Shown here one piece after another: positions 48,805-62,915 of a stretch of 64,000 nt of DNA (the stretch's first letter is position 1; each line of letters starts with the position of its first letter). The notes beneath the pieces are model-generated. The model searched no databases, had not been told where the DNA came from, and saw only the letters and a list, made by a program, of their open reading frames with translations. The position numbers and the translations under genes are program-made. Source of the DNA: Xanthomonas sontii (lineage in GTDB: Bacteria; Pseudomonadota; Gammaproteobacteria; Xanthomonadales; Xanthomonadaceae); assembly GCF_040529055.1 (NCBI RefSeq), contig NZ_CP132342.1, forward strand, positions 1,548,001 through 1,612,000. Reading direction: 5' to 3'.

Positions 48805-51156
48805 ATGCGCAGCTCGAGGACGCTGGGCGGCGTTGCCGCGCTGCTGCTTGCCGCGCTGTGGCCGATCGCATCCGCCGTCGCAGCGGCGGGCGGTGATGCC
48901 GGCGAACGTGCGGTGGCCGCGGTGGACCCCTTCATCGGCACCGGCGGCGAGGGCCACACCTATCCTGGCGCCACGGTGCCGTTCGGCATGGTCCAGTTGA
49001 GCCCGGACACGCGCATCCAGCCGCGCAAGGACGCCTACGGCTGGGCGGCCGGCTACCGCTACGACGACCGCAGCCTGGTCGGCTTCTCGCATACGCACTT
49101 CTCCGGCACCGGCCACTCCGACCTGGGCGACGTGCTGCTGATGCCGATCAGCGGTGCGGTGCGCCTGGAGCGTGGCGACCCGGACACACCCGGCAGCGGC
49201 TACAGCGCGCGCTTTCGCCACGACGACGAGCGCGCCGAGCCGGGCTACTACGCGGTGACCCTGGATGACTACAAAGTGCGCGCCGAACTCACCGCCAGCG
49301 CCCGCGTCGGCGTGCACCGCTACACCTACCCGGCCGGCCAGCCGGCGCACGTGCTGCTGGACCTGCGTACCAGCCTGTACGACTACCCGGGCAAGATCAG
49401 CTGGTCGCGGCTGCGCCTGCGCGCCGACGGCACCGTCACCGGCTTTCGCGAGACCCGCGGCTGGGCGCCGGGGCGGCAGCTGTACTTCGCCCTGCGCTTC
49501 TCGCAGCCGCTGCGCGGCCACGCCTTCCACAACACCGAGCAGGACATTCCCTACAAGGGCTTTCCGCCGCCGGGCGACAACGACCCCACCCAGCGCGCGC
49601 AGATCGAAGGCCGGCAACTGGTGGGATCGTTCGACTTCGGCGACGCCCTGCGCGGGCCGCTGCTGGTCAAGGTGGCGATCTCGCCGGTCAGCGAGGACAG
49701 CGCCATCGCCAATCTCGACGCCGACGTGCCGGGCTGGGATTTCGACGGCGTGCGCCGCGCGGCACGCGCGCAATGGGCGCAGGCGCTGGGCGCGGTGGAG
49801 GTGGACGCGCCGCCCGCGCAACGCACCCAGTTCTACACCGCGCTGTACCACAGCCTGCTCGGCCCGACTCTGTTCATGGACAGCGACGGCCGCTATCGCG
49901 GGCCGGACAACGCCGTGCACCAGGCGCAGGGCTACACCCACTATTCGACGTTCTCGCTGTGGGACACCTACCGCGCGCTGCATCCGCTGCTGACCATCGT
50001 GCAGCCGCCGCAACGCACCAACGACATCGTCAACTCGCTGCTCGCGCACCAGCGCGAAAGCCCCTACGGTGTGCTGCCGGTGTGGGCGTTCCACGGCCTG
50101 GAGACCTGGTGCATGATCGGCTACCACGCGGTGCCGGTGATCGCCGACGCATACATGAAGGGCATCCGCGGCTACGACACCGACGCCGCGCTCAAGGCCA
50201 TGGTGGCCAGCGCCAACTACGGCCCCTACGACGGCATCGCCCAGTACCGCGAACTGGGCTACGTGCCGATCGACGAGGAAGGCGAGGCCGCCTCCAAGAC
50301 CCTGGAATACGCCTTCGACGACTGGACCATCGCGCGCATGGCCAAGGAGATGGGCCGCAGCGAGGTCGCCGCCGCCTTCGCCAAGCGCGCCGGCAACTGG
50401 CGCAACGCCTTCGACCCCGACACCGGCTTCATGCGCGCGCGCAAGCGCGACGGCGCCTTCCGCACACCGTTCGATCCGGACGCCAGCGGCTACGGCACCG
50501 ACTACACCGAAGGCAACGCCTGGCAGTACTCCTGGTACGTGCCGCAGGACGTGGCCGGCCTGGCCCGTGCGCACGGTGGCGACGACAAACTGCTGGCGCG
50601 GCTGGATCAGGTGTTCGACGCCAAGGTCGATCCCAAGGTGTTCGCGCACATGGAGGACATCACCGGCCTGATCGGCTGGTATGCGCACGGCAACGAGCCC
50701 AGCCACCACGTCGCCTATCTGTATGCCTACGCCGGGCAGCCGTGGCGCACCCAGGCGCGGCTGCAGCAGATCATGCGCAGCCAGTACGCGGCGCGCCCGG
50801 ACGGCCTGGCCGGCAACGACGACATGGGGCAGATGTCGGCCTGGTACGTGTTCACCGCGCTGGGCTTCTACCCGGTGGCGCCGGCCAGCAACCAGTACAT
50901 CCTCGGCCGCCCGTTCCTGCCGCGCGCCACCCTGGCGCTGCCCAACGGCAAGCGCTTCACGGTGATCGCCGACGGCCTGGACGACGCGCATCCCTATGTC
51001 GGCAGCGTCACCCTCAACGGGCGGCCGCTGAACCGCGCGTTCCTGCGCCACGAGGAACTCATGGCCGGCGGCGAACTGCGCTTCACCCTGCAGGCTACGC
51101 CCAACACCGCGTGGGCGGCGGCCGGCGCCGAGCGCGCCTATTCGATGAGCGAGTGA
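48805..51156 (+). CDS. GH92 alpha-mannosidase, exported
   Basis: A 783-residue glycoside hydrolase family 92 enzyme with a signal peptide (first about 30 residues, ending SAVAAAGG). Family motifs include GGEGHTYPGATVPFGMVQLS, SHTHFSGTG, GNEPSHHVAYLY and GNDDMGQMSAWYVFTALGFY. GH92 enzymes are calcium-dependent exo-alpha-mannosidases acting on N-glycans or mannans. The ATG at 48805 has a GGGGAG ribosome-binding site and gives the signal peptide; the open frame 22 codons upstream does not. It probably feeds the transporter and isomerase on the other strand. Confidence 0.92.
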   Translation: MRSSRTLGGVAALLLAALWPIASAVAAAGGDAGERAVAAVDPFIGTGGEGHTYPGATVPFGMVQLSPDTRIQPRKDAYGWAAGYRYDDRSLVGFSHTHFSGTGHSDLGDVLLMPISGAVRLERGDPDTPGSGYSARFRHDDERAEPGYYAVTLDDYKVRAELTASARVGVHRYTYPAGQPAHVLLDLRTSLYDYPGKISWSRLRLRADGTVTGFRETRGWAPGRQLYFALRFSQPLRGHAFHNTEQDIPYKGFPPPGDNDPTQRAQIEGRQLVGSFDFGDALRGPLLVKVAISPVSEDSAIANLDADVPGWDFDGVRRAARAQWAQALGAVEVDAPPAQRTQFYTALYHSLLGPTLFMDSDGRYRGPDNAVHQAQGYTHYSTFSLWDTYRALHPLLTIVQPPQRTNDIVNSLLAHQRESPYGVLPVWAFHGLETWCMIGYHAVPVIADAYMKGIRGYDTDAALKAMVASANYGPYDGIAQYRELGYVPIDEEGEAASKTLEYAFDDWTIARMAKEMGRSEVAAAFAKRAGNWRNAFDPDTGFMRARKRDGAFRTPFDPDASGYGTDYTEGNAWQYSWYVPQDVAGLARAHGGDDKLLARLDQVFDAKVDPKVFAHMEDITGLIGWYAHGNEPSHHVAYLYAYAGQPWRTQARLQQIMRSQYAARPDGLAGNDDMGQMSAWYVFTALGFYPVAPASNQYILGRPFLPRATLALPNGKRFTVIADGLDDAHPYVGSVTLNGRPLNRAFLRHEELMAGGELRFTLQATPNTAWAAAGAERAYSMSE

Positions 51157-51352
51157 AGGGCGCTCCACCTATTTCGGGAGATGTTCCTTAAAAGCGGCTT
51201 CCGTCGCGACGTGGCATTCCCGGTCGAGCTCTGTCGGCTGAAGCCGCCCCACTGGGGCTTGCGGTGCGCCTGCCGGGTGCACAGTGGGAGGGACTTCAGT
51301 CCCGACTGCTGTAGCAATCGGTCATTGGATGGCTTCACTCGTCGCGACTGAA

Positions 51353-52560
51353 GGGCACCTCGAACAACCTGCCACGACCTGGAGCCAGGGGTAGCATCTG
51401 TCGCAACGGCACCAGAGCGGCGCCTGATCGTGGTGGTTGGGAGGCTGAGGTGGCCGCTGGGCTACCTCAGCCGATCACGCTGGCGCCATGGCCCGCTCCT
51501 GTAGCCGTGCCAGCCGCATCACGTTATGGCTGGCGACCTTCAGCCCGATCACCACCTTTGCCCGCGCCAAGCCGATGCAGCGTACGAACTTGCCGCCTTG
51601 TTGGGCCAAGCGCGCAAACGGGTGCTCGCCGAACACCCGATCCTTGGCAATTCGACGGTTCCGGCGCTTTGCTGCCTCGCTCAAGGGCTTGCGCGCATGC
51701 CCTTGATGTTGGATCGCGGGGCGGTAACCACGCCTTTTCAGGTCTGCTTCCCGCGCTGCATCGGCATACCCGCTATCGGCCCATACCGTGCGGCCGGTGT
51801 TGTCCGGGTCCAGCACCTGCTCGAAGTGACGGCTGTCGTGCACGTTGGCCGCGCTCACGTCGTAGCGGCGGATGAAGCCCCAGCGACGGTCCGTGCTGGC
51901 GTGCAGCTTGTAGCCGTAGAACGCCACCCCATGCTTCCTGGTCCAACGTGCCTGCATATCCTTCTGCGCACGCTTGGCATCGCTCCAGTCCTGGCCGACG
52001 TCATCGCCCTGCTTGATCTGCGCGTTCTCTTCGCGCGTGTTGCGCTGGATCGGAGCGCTGACGATGCTGGCGTCGATGATCTGACCGCCGCGGGCAATGA
52101 ACCCGGCACGTTGCAATTGCTCACCGATCGCCGCGCTGATGTCGCCCATCAGATCCTTGGTCTTGAGCCGTTCGCGCCACACCCAGATCGTCTTGGCGTC
52201 GGGCACCTTGCCGCTGTGTTCCAGTCCGAGGAATTGCTGGAAGCTGCGCCGATCCAGCACCTGGTACTCCAGCGCATCGTCGGAGAGGTTGTACAACTGC
52301 TGCAACAGCAGCAGCTTGATCATCACCTGCGTCGGCCAAGCCGGACGGCCACCGCGCTTGCCAGTACCCAAGGACAGCTTCGCGTCTACGACGTGAGCAA
52401 TCCCGGCAAAGTCGATATGCCGTGACAGCAGAGCCAGAGGATCGCCGATCTGCTGCCGCTTGGCTTCGCGTTCGTGGCCGGCAAACAGGCTGATCATCGT
52501 GGCGTCCTCGGCGTGTTCTCCAGACCAATGATGCCAAAGGCGGGGTTTTTAGAGGTGCCC
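51353..52560 (-). mobile_element. Complete IS5-family insertion sequence, 1208 bp
   Basis: Terminal inverted repeats start GGGCACCTC at the left end (51353) and end GAGGTGCCC at the right (52560), continuing with partial similarity inward (GAACAACC against TAAAAACC). A 4-bp target duplication TGAA flanks it (51349-51352 and 52561-52564). Removing the element and one TGAA restores a repeat-unit sequence identical in layout to that at 52790-52820. It carries one transposase gene with an intact frame, so it may still be active. Confidence 0.92.
51475..52497 (-). CDS. IS5-family transposase
   Basis: A 340-residue DDE transposase. The N-terminal DUF772-type DNA-binding part includes WPTQVMIKLLLLQQLYNLSD. 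The catalytic acids are in QIIDASIVSAP (first Asp), TVWADSGYADA (second Asp) and RVFGEHPFARL (Glu), in the IS5 order. The frame is uninterrupted and the length is standard. It occupies most of the IS whose ends and target duplication are described separately. Confidence 0.95.
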   Translation of the reverse strand: MISLFAGHEREAKRQQIGDPLALLSRHIDFAGIAHVVDAKLSLGTGKRGGRPAWPTQVMIKLLLLQQLYNLSDDALEYQVLDRRSFQQFLGLEHSGKVPDAKTIWVWRERLKTKDLMGDISAAIGEQLQRAGFIARGGQIIDASIVSAPIQRNTREENAQIKQGDDVGQDWSDAKRAQKDMQARWTRKHGVAFYGYKLHASTDRRWGFIRRYDVSAANVHDSRHFEQVLDPDNTGRTVWADSGYADAAREADLKRRGYRPAIQHQGHARKPLSEAAKRRNRRIAKDRVFGEHPFARLAQQGGKFVRCIGLARAKVVIGLKVASHNVMRLARLQERAMAPA

Positions 52561-53025
52561 TGAAGTCGCTCCCACAGGGGCTTGCGGTGCGCCTGCCGGG
52601 TGCACAGTGGGAGGGACTTCAGTCCCGACGCATTGCGCCATCGGAAAGCACATCACTTCTAGCGTCGCGGCGGCATGACAGTTGATCCCCGCGTGGGTTT
52701 ACGGCGAGCCTGCCGGGTGCATTGTGAGAGGGGCTTCAGGCCCGACTGCTGTCGCAGTCGGTCATTGGATGGCTTCACTCGTCGCGACTGAAGTCGCTCC
52801 CACAGGGGCTTACGGTGCGCCTGCCCGGTGCACAGTGGGAGGGACTTCAGTCCCGACTGCTGTAGCAATCGGTCATTGGATGGCTTCACTCGTCGCGACT
52901 GAAGTCGCTCCCACAAGGGCTTACGGCGAGTCTGTCGGGTGCACTGTGGGAGGGACTTCAGTCCCGACGCATTGCGGCATCGGAAAGCACATCACTTCGC
53001 GCGTCGCGGCGTCATGACAGTTGGG

Positions 53026-53498
53026 TTCCAGGGGCCAGCGGCATCCGGATGGAGTGTGGTGGCAGTAAGTTCGTAGATGCGTTGAAGCCGCGCCGACGTG
53101 AGTCTGCACCTGGAAGACGGCCGAGGCCTCTGCGCCGCACTACGGCCTCGTGCGCGACGCAAGCGCGAGCGTCAGCATCGCGTGAATTCGGCATGACCTG
53201 CATTGCGTATGGCGTCGCGCAGCGTGCGCCGCCACACCCTGTCACAGCGCGTCGCATCACATGCACGCGCATTTAATGTCATCCACACATTCCATTTGCG
53301 GCGTTCGTGGTCTTGTAGCGCGGCTGCATCGCATCGCGCGGACCGGGTGCGCCGGCGCCGTCGCCATCTCTGGAAGCGCGACCGCGTGCAGGCGCATCCC
53401 GTTCCGACGCCCTTGCCATGCGACGGCGCAGTCCGCGCTGCCGGCAACGGCGCGCAGAGGCGACGTGTCCTTCTCATTCGTCGAACGGGATCTTCCGA
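53026..53498. other. 473-bp upstream region of the glgE operon
   Basis: Between the repeat array and glgE. An AT-richer stretch at about 53262-53302 (around ATTTAATGTCATCC) is the most likely promoter site. The frame of glgE is open back to 53418, but those codons look non-coding. I see no other gene. Confidence 0.45.
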
Positions 53499-56400
53499 AT
53501 GCATGTCTGCCTGCTGTCTCTCTCTCCTCCTCACGATGCGGCCGCGCTGGACGCGGCCATGGCGGCGGCACAGGCACAGGGCTGCGATCACATCGTCTTG
53601 CCCAATCCGTTCGCACAGGATGCGCAGGGCCGTCTGCACGACCCCGCAGCCGACGACGCGGCGGGCCAGACACAGTTGCACCACTGGCTGCAGCGGGCCG
53701 AACAGCACGGCCTGCGCGTGCTGCTGGACCTGCGCATCGACGAGATCGGTGGCGGCAGCCGTCTGCTGCAGGAACATCCGCACTGGTTCCGCGCACGCAG
53801 CTCGGCGCTGCCGGATCCGCGCGCCGAACGTGCCGCGCCGGATATTGCGGTGGGCCGCTTCGCCTCCGCCGAAGAAGGGGCGGGATTGGCGCAGTGGTGG
53901 AGTGCGCGTCTGGTCGACTGGCTGCGCAGCGGCGTGGCCGGCTTCCGCGTGCTGCAGCCAGAGCGCATTCCGGCGCCGTTGTGGCGCACGCTGATCGACG
54001 GGGTCCACGCACAGGCGCCGCAGGCGCGGCTGCTGGCGTGGACGCCCGGCTTGGGCTTGGACGCCTTGCGCGGCCTGGCCGGTGCCGGCTTCGATGCCGC
54101 GTTCTCCTCGCTGGCCTGGTGGGACGGTCGTGGCGACTGGTTCTTCGACGAGGACAGCGCCCTGCGTGCGCTGGCGCGCTGCGTGGTCGCCACCGTCGAT
54201 GCCGAGACGGCCTCGGATACGCCACTGCCCTTGCCGCGCGCGCAGCGGCAGCGCCTGGCGGCTGCCTTTGGTGGGGCCTGGGCGATCGGCGCGCAGGACA
54301 CATCGACAGAATACGGGCAGCCCGTGCCTGCGCAGCACGGCATATCCGAGGGGGATGCGTCCACGCCGGCAGAATCGCTGCCCGACGCCACCACGTCGCT
54401 GCGCCTGCGCCCGCTGCTGCGCGACGGCGCGCTCACCGCGGTGGCGGTGGAACCGCTGGACGTCGCGCCATGGCTGGTGCTGCTCAACAGCGACCGCGAC
54501 CACCTGCTGCCGGTGCCCGGGCCGGCGTTGCTGCGCCTGCTCGGCGACAGCGAGGGTCTGCTCAGCGACCATGGCGAGCCGATCCAGGGCGAGCAGGGCG
54601 GCACCCTGGAAGCGGGCGAGGTGCGCATCTATCGCAGCCTGCCGGCGCGCCCGGTGCTGACCGCGGCGCGCGCACGCACCCCGGCCGAGGTCGCCGCCGG
54701 CGAGGCGCGGGTGTGCATCGAGGCGGTGACGCCGTCGGTGGATGACGGGCGCTTCCCGGTCAAACGCACGGTCGGCGATCGCGTGTGCGTGGAAGCCGAT
54801 GCGTTCTGCGACGGCCACGACCGCATCGCCGTTGCCTTGCTGTGGCGCGCCGCCGATGCGCGTACCTGGTCGAGCGCGCCGATGCGCGCGCTCGGCAACG
54901 ACCGCTGGCGCGGCGAGTTCCCGCTGCAGCGCCTGGGCCGCTACGAGTTCCGCATCGAAGCCTGGCGCGACGTCTACGCCACCACCCACGCCGACCTGGA
55001 AAAGAAGCGCGCCGCCGGCACCTTGCTGTCGGTGGATGTGCAGGAGGCGCTGGCCCAGGTCGAAGCGGCGCGAGGGCGTAGCCGCGGCGCGCTCGCCACG
55101 CGGTTGAAGGCCATCGCCACCCGCATCGCCCGCACCGACGACCTGGCCGAGAAGGCGCAGCTGCTGCTCGAACCCGACACCGCCGACGCGATGGCGCGCG
55201 CCGACGCCAAGCCGTTCCGCACCGAATACCCGATGACCTTCCGGGTCGAGGCCGAACGCCGCGCCGCGCACTTCGCCAGCTGGTACGAACTGTTCCCGCG
55301 CTCGCAGAGCGGCGATCCGCAGCGCCACGGCACCTTCGACGACGTGATCGCGCGGCTGCCGCACATTCAGGCGATGGGCTTCGACGTGCTGTACATGCCG
55401 CCGATCCACCCCATCGGCGAGAAGAACCGCAAAGGCCGCAACAACGCGGTGACCGCCGAGCCGGGCGAACCCGGCAGCCCGTATGCGATCGGCTCGGCCG
55501 AGGGTGGGCATACCGAGGTGCATCCCGAGCTGGGCGGGCTCGACGGTTTTCGCCGCCTGCGTGCCGCCGCGGCCGCGCACGGCCTGGAACTGGCCCTGGA
55601 TTTCGCCATCCAGTGCGCGCCGGACCATCCCTGGCTGCGCGACCACCCCGACTGGTTCACCTGGCGCGCCGACGGCTCCATCCCGTATGCGGAGAACCCG
55701 CCGAAGAAGTACCAGGACATCGTCAACGTCGACTTCTACGCCAGCGGCGCGGTGCCGGCGCTGTGGAACGCGCTGCGCGATGCGGTGCTGTTCTGGGTCA
55801 ACGAGGGCGTCACCCTGTTCCGCGTCGACAACCCGCACACCAAGCCGTTCCCGTTCTGGGAATGGCTGATCGCCGAAGTGCGCGGGCGCCATCCGCAGGT
55901 GGTGTTCCTGTCCGAGGCCTTCACCCGGCCCAAGCCGATGTACCGGCTGGCCAAGGTCGGCTTCTCGCAGTCCTACACCTATTTCACCTGGCGCCAGCAC
56001 AAGGCCGAGCTGCAGGCCTACATCGAGGAGCTCAACAGCGGCGCGCCCAGCGAGTGCTTCCGCCCGCACTTCTTCGTCAACACGCCGGACATCAATCCGC
56101 TGTTCCTGCAGCACAGTGGGCGCAGCGGGCACCTGATCCGCGCCGCGCTGGCGACCACGCTGTCCGGGCTGTGGGGCATGTACCAGGGCTTCGAGCTGTG
56201 CGAGGCCACGCCGTTGCCGGGCAAGGAGGAATACCTCGACTCGGAGAAGTACCAGTTGCGGGTGTGGCCCGAGCGCGCGCCGGGCGACATCGTCGAGGAG
56301 ATCACCCGCCTCAACCTGCTGCGCCGCCAGCATCCGGAACTGCAGTCGCACCTGGGCACGCGCTTCTACGTCGCGCACAACGAGCAGGTGCTGTACTTCG

Positions 56401-56656
56401 GCAAGTTCCTCGATGAAGCGCACCTGGCGCGCGGGCGCAGCCTGGTGCTGGTGGCGGTGAGCCTGGATCCGCATGCGGCGCAGAACGCGCAGATCGAAGT
56501 GCCGCTGTGGGAACTGGGCCTGCCCGACCACGCCAGCGTCGCCGTGCGCGACCTGTGGGACGGCCACGACTTCACTTGGTACGGCAAGACCCAACACATC
56601 CGCCTCGATCCGTCGCGGCCGTTCTCTCTGTGGCGCATCCGCGCCGGAGTCCCTGC

Positions 56657-56660
<4 letters not shown>
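53499..56660 (+). CDS. glgE: Maltosyltransferase GlgE with extra N-terminal GH13-like domain
   Basis: A 1053-residue protein. Residues about 405-1053 are a full GlgE (alpha-1,4-glucan:maltose-1-phosphate maltosyltransferase, GH13_3): [17 protein letters not shown], nucleophile Asp777 in [15 protein letters not shown], acid/base Glu806 in [10 protein letters not shown]. GlgE extends glucan using maltose 1-phosphate. The first 404 residues resemble a GH13 barrel ([30 protein letters not shown]) but the nucleophile position is Leu152 and the acid/base region reads AWTPG, so it cannot be catalytic. Usual GlgE lengths are 650-700 residues. I chose the ATG at 53499; it ends with a 4-nt overlap with treS. 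Confidence 0.92.
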
Positions 56661-60006
<3,346 letters not shown>

Positions 60007-60010
<4 letters not shown>

Positions 60011-62190
60011 GTGATGCCGTCCACGTCTGGGACGACGCGACGCAACGCGCCTTCGCCAACGCCCGCCACGGCGACCCGTTCGCCGTGCTGGGCGCGCATC
60101 GCCTCGGCGAGGCGCGGGTGCTGCGCAGCTACCAGCCGGGCGCCGATGCGGTGCTGGCAGTGCTGGAGGACGGCAGCGAGGTGCCGCTGCAGCAGGGACC
60201 GGAAGGCTTCTTCCATGCCGAACTGCCGGGCGAAGGGCGCTACCGCCTGCGCATCCGCTGGTCCGGCGGCGAGCAGGACACCGCCGACGCCTACGCGTTC
60301 GGCCCGCAGCTCAGCGACTTCGACCTGCACCTGATCGCCGAAGGCCATCACCTGCACCTGGCCGATGCGCTGGGCGCCAACGTGGTCGAGGTCGACGGCG
60401 AACGCGGCACCCGCTTCGCGGTGTGGGCGCCCAACGCCTCGCGCGTGGCGGTGATCGGCGACTTCAACAGCTGGGACGCGCGCCGCCACCCGATGCGCCT
60501 GCGCCACCAGGCCGGCGTGTGGGAGCTGTTCGTGCCAGGCGTCGTTCCCGGTGCCCGCTACAAATTCGCGTTGCGCGGCCCGCGCGGCGAAGAACTGCCG
60601 GCCAAGGCCGACCCGGTCGCGCGCCAGGCCGAACTGGCGCCCGGCACCGCCTCCATCGTCGCCGACCCCGCGCCGTTCCAATGGCGCGACGACGCCTGGA
60701 TGGCCACCCGCGCGCGCCGCCACGCCCCGCAGGCGCCGATCAGCGTGTACGAAGTGCACGCCGGCTCGTGGATGCACGCCGCCGACGGCAGCATGCTCGA
60801 CTGGGACGCACTGGCCGAGCGGTTGATTCCCTACGTGGCCGACATGGGCTTCACCCACATCGAACTGCTGCCGGTCACCGAGCATCCGTTCGGCGGCTCC
60901 TGGGGCTACCAGCCGCTGGGCCTGTTCGCGCCCACCGCCCGCTTCGGCAGCCCGGACGGCTTCGCCCGCTTCGTCGACCGCTGCCACCGCGAGGACATCG
61001 GCGTCATCGTCGACTGGGTGCCGGCGCATTTCCCCACCGACGCGCACGGCCTGGCCCACTTCGACGGCACCGCCCTATACGAACACGCCGACCCGCGCGA
61101 AGGCTTCCACCGCGACTGGAACACCCTCATTTACAACCACGGCCGTCGCGAAGTTTCCGGCTTCCTGATCGCCAGCGCGCTGGAGTTCCTGCAGCGCTAC
61201 CACGTCGACGGCCTGCGCGTGGACGCGGTCGCCTCCATGCTCTACCGCGACTACAGCCGCAACGCCGGCGAGTGGGTGCCCAACATCCATGGGGGCCGCG
61301 AGAACTACGAGAGCATCGCCTTCCTGCGCCGGCTCAACCAGGTGGTGGCCGAGCAGGCACCCGGCGCCATGACCATCGCCGAAGAATCCACTGCCTGGCC
61401 CGGCGTCACCGCCGACCTCGCCCATGGCGGCTTGGGCTTCAATTACAAGTGGAACATGGGCTGGATGCACGACAGCCTGCACTACATCGAACTGGACCCG
61501 ATCTACCGCCGCTACCACCATGGCGAGATGACCTTCAGTATGGTCTACGCGTATTCCGAGCGCTTCATGCTGCCCATCTCCCACGACGAAGTGGTGCACG
61601 GCAAGCGCTCCCTGCTTGGCCGCATGCCCGGCGACGACTGGCAGCGCTTCGCCAACCTGCGCGCCTACCTCGGCTACATGTACACCCACCCCGGGCGCAA
61701 ACTGCTGTTCATGGGCTGCGAAATCGCCCAGCCCACCGAGTGGAACCACGACGCCGCGCTGCCCTGGCACCTGCTCGACCAACCCAACCACCGCGGCATC
61801 CAACGCCTGGTCCGCGACCTCAACCGCCTCTACGCCGAACACCCCGCACTGCACGCCCGCGACGACGAGCCGGAAGGCTTCGCCTGGGTCATCGGCGACG
61901 ACGCCGGCAACAGCCTGTTCGCCTACCTGCGCAAGGCCCGCAGCGGCGACACCCCGCTGCTGGTGGTGGCCAACCTCACCCCGCAGGTGCACCACGGCTA
62001 CCGCATCGGCGTGCCCCGCGCCGGCCGCTGGCGCGAACTGCTCAACTCCGACAGCGAGATCTACGGCGGCAGCAACACCGGCAACGGCGGCAGCGTGCGC
62101 GCCGAGAACGTCGGCGCGCATGGCCATCCGGCGTCGCTGGCGTTGACCATCCCGCCGCTGGCGGTGCTGGTGCTGGGAGTGGAGGACTAG
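60007..62190 (+). CDS. glgB: 1,4-alpha-glucan branching enzyme
   Basis: A 727-residue GH13_9 enzyme with an N-terminal extra domain, a CBM48 ([20 protein letters not shown]), and a catalytic barrel with Asp406 in [15 protein letters not shown], Glu459 in [12 protein letters not shown] and [14 protein letters not shown]. It forms alpha-1,6 branches in the glucan made by GlgE. The start overlaps the treS-mak stop by 4 nt and the gene ends the operon. Trehalose therefore can be turned into branched glucan by this operon alone. Confidence 0.97.
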
Positions 62191-62298
62191 GAGTCGCAGT
62201 TGATCGTATGCGGTACGGCGTGGACGTGCGCGGCCATGGTGTCGCGGGCACACGCTATCCTGGTGCCGGCTCGCACCACTTGGCGGGGCAGGGGACGC

Positions 62299-62676
62299 AT
62301 GGGAGGGCGCGTGGATGACATCCTGAAGTCGCTGCGAGTGGACGTCGACAACCAGGAAAGCGACGACGGCTACTTTTCGCTGGGCTTCCTGATCGACCAA
62401 GAGCATGCCGGCCTGCCGTACAACATCGGGCTCTGCCGGGACGAGATCGAGGATCCCGGGTGCCTCTACATCGAGGTGGACGACCAGATCCATGGATTCG
62501 CGACCAGGCGGGCGAGATACGCGTTCAACGGGAACGTACTCGCCATCGAACTGCTGGATGACCACGTGTTCCACTGGACCGGCAGTAAAGTCGTGAAGAT
62601 CATTGTGCCGGAGGGGCAGGCGCAGCAGGTCGCTGCTTGCGTCGCGAGCATGTTCTCTGGCATTGGGGGCCAGTAG
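62299..62676 (+). CDS. Small Imm10-like protein
   Basis: A 125-residue acidic protein with no signal peptide. The pattern DGYFSLGFLIDQEHAGLPYN, then CLYIEVDDQIHGFATRRARY, then NVLAIELLDDHVFHW resembles the Imm10 immunity family, predicted to neutralise polymorphic toxins; the match is by eye and weak. No toxin gene is adjacent. The ATG at 62299 is chosen because the conserved part starts soon after; the frame is open back to 62200. Confidence 0.5.
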   Translation: MGGRVDDILKSLRVDVDNQESDDGYFSLGFLIDQEHAGLPYNIGLCRDEIEDPGCLYIEVDDQIHGFATRRARYAFNGNVLAIELLDDHVFHWTGSKVVKIIVPEGQAQQVAACVASMFSGIGGQ

Positions 62677-62915
62677 CGGCGCTCGCTGTTTGTGGCTTGC
62701 GGAAGGTTGCGGCCCCTGCTGATGGGCGTCAGCACGGCCCGCTACCGTTTTCACGCGTAGGGGTAAGCTGCGTGGGAGCCCCGACGCTCCCGTCCCGGGA
62801 AGACAGCGCGCCACGTCGAACTGTAAACTCACGCTGCTTCGGCGCCTCCCCAGCGAGTACGCCAGAGGCGCCAAGCCGGCGGCCGACGCATCGCCCGCCC
62901 GCTCCGGACGCATCC

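Larger units (their letters stand above)
51238..53025. repeat. Tandem array of about 111-bp REP-like units (five copies)
   Basis: The core GTGGGAGGGACTTCAG (or close variant) starts at 51284, 52607, 52724, 52835 and 52946. Spacings are 111 bp (after subtracting the inserted element and its target duplication), 117, 111 and 111. In each of units 1, 3 and 4 the core is followed about 60 bp later by a near-perfect inverted copy (GTCGCGACTGAAGTCGCTCC), the paired arrangement of bacterial interspersed mosaic elements. Units 2 and 5 have a different inner half (from CGCATTGCG to CATGACAG). The order is A-B-A-A-B. There is no coding potential. An IS5-family element splits unit 1. Confidence 0.88.

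Noticed and set aside
51238..53025. Possible CRISPR array
   Set aside because: The units are about 111 bp, contain internal palindromes and near-identical spacers, and no cas genes are present.
53172..56597. 1141-codon open frame opposite glgE
   Set aside because: It shadows GlgE, whose catalytic motifs are clear; the antisense product is rich in Arg, Gln and His without recognisable features.
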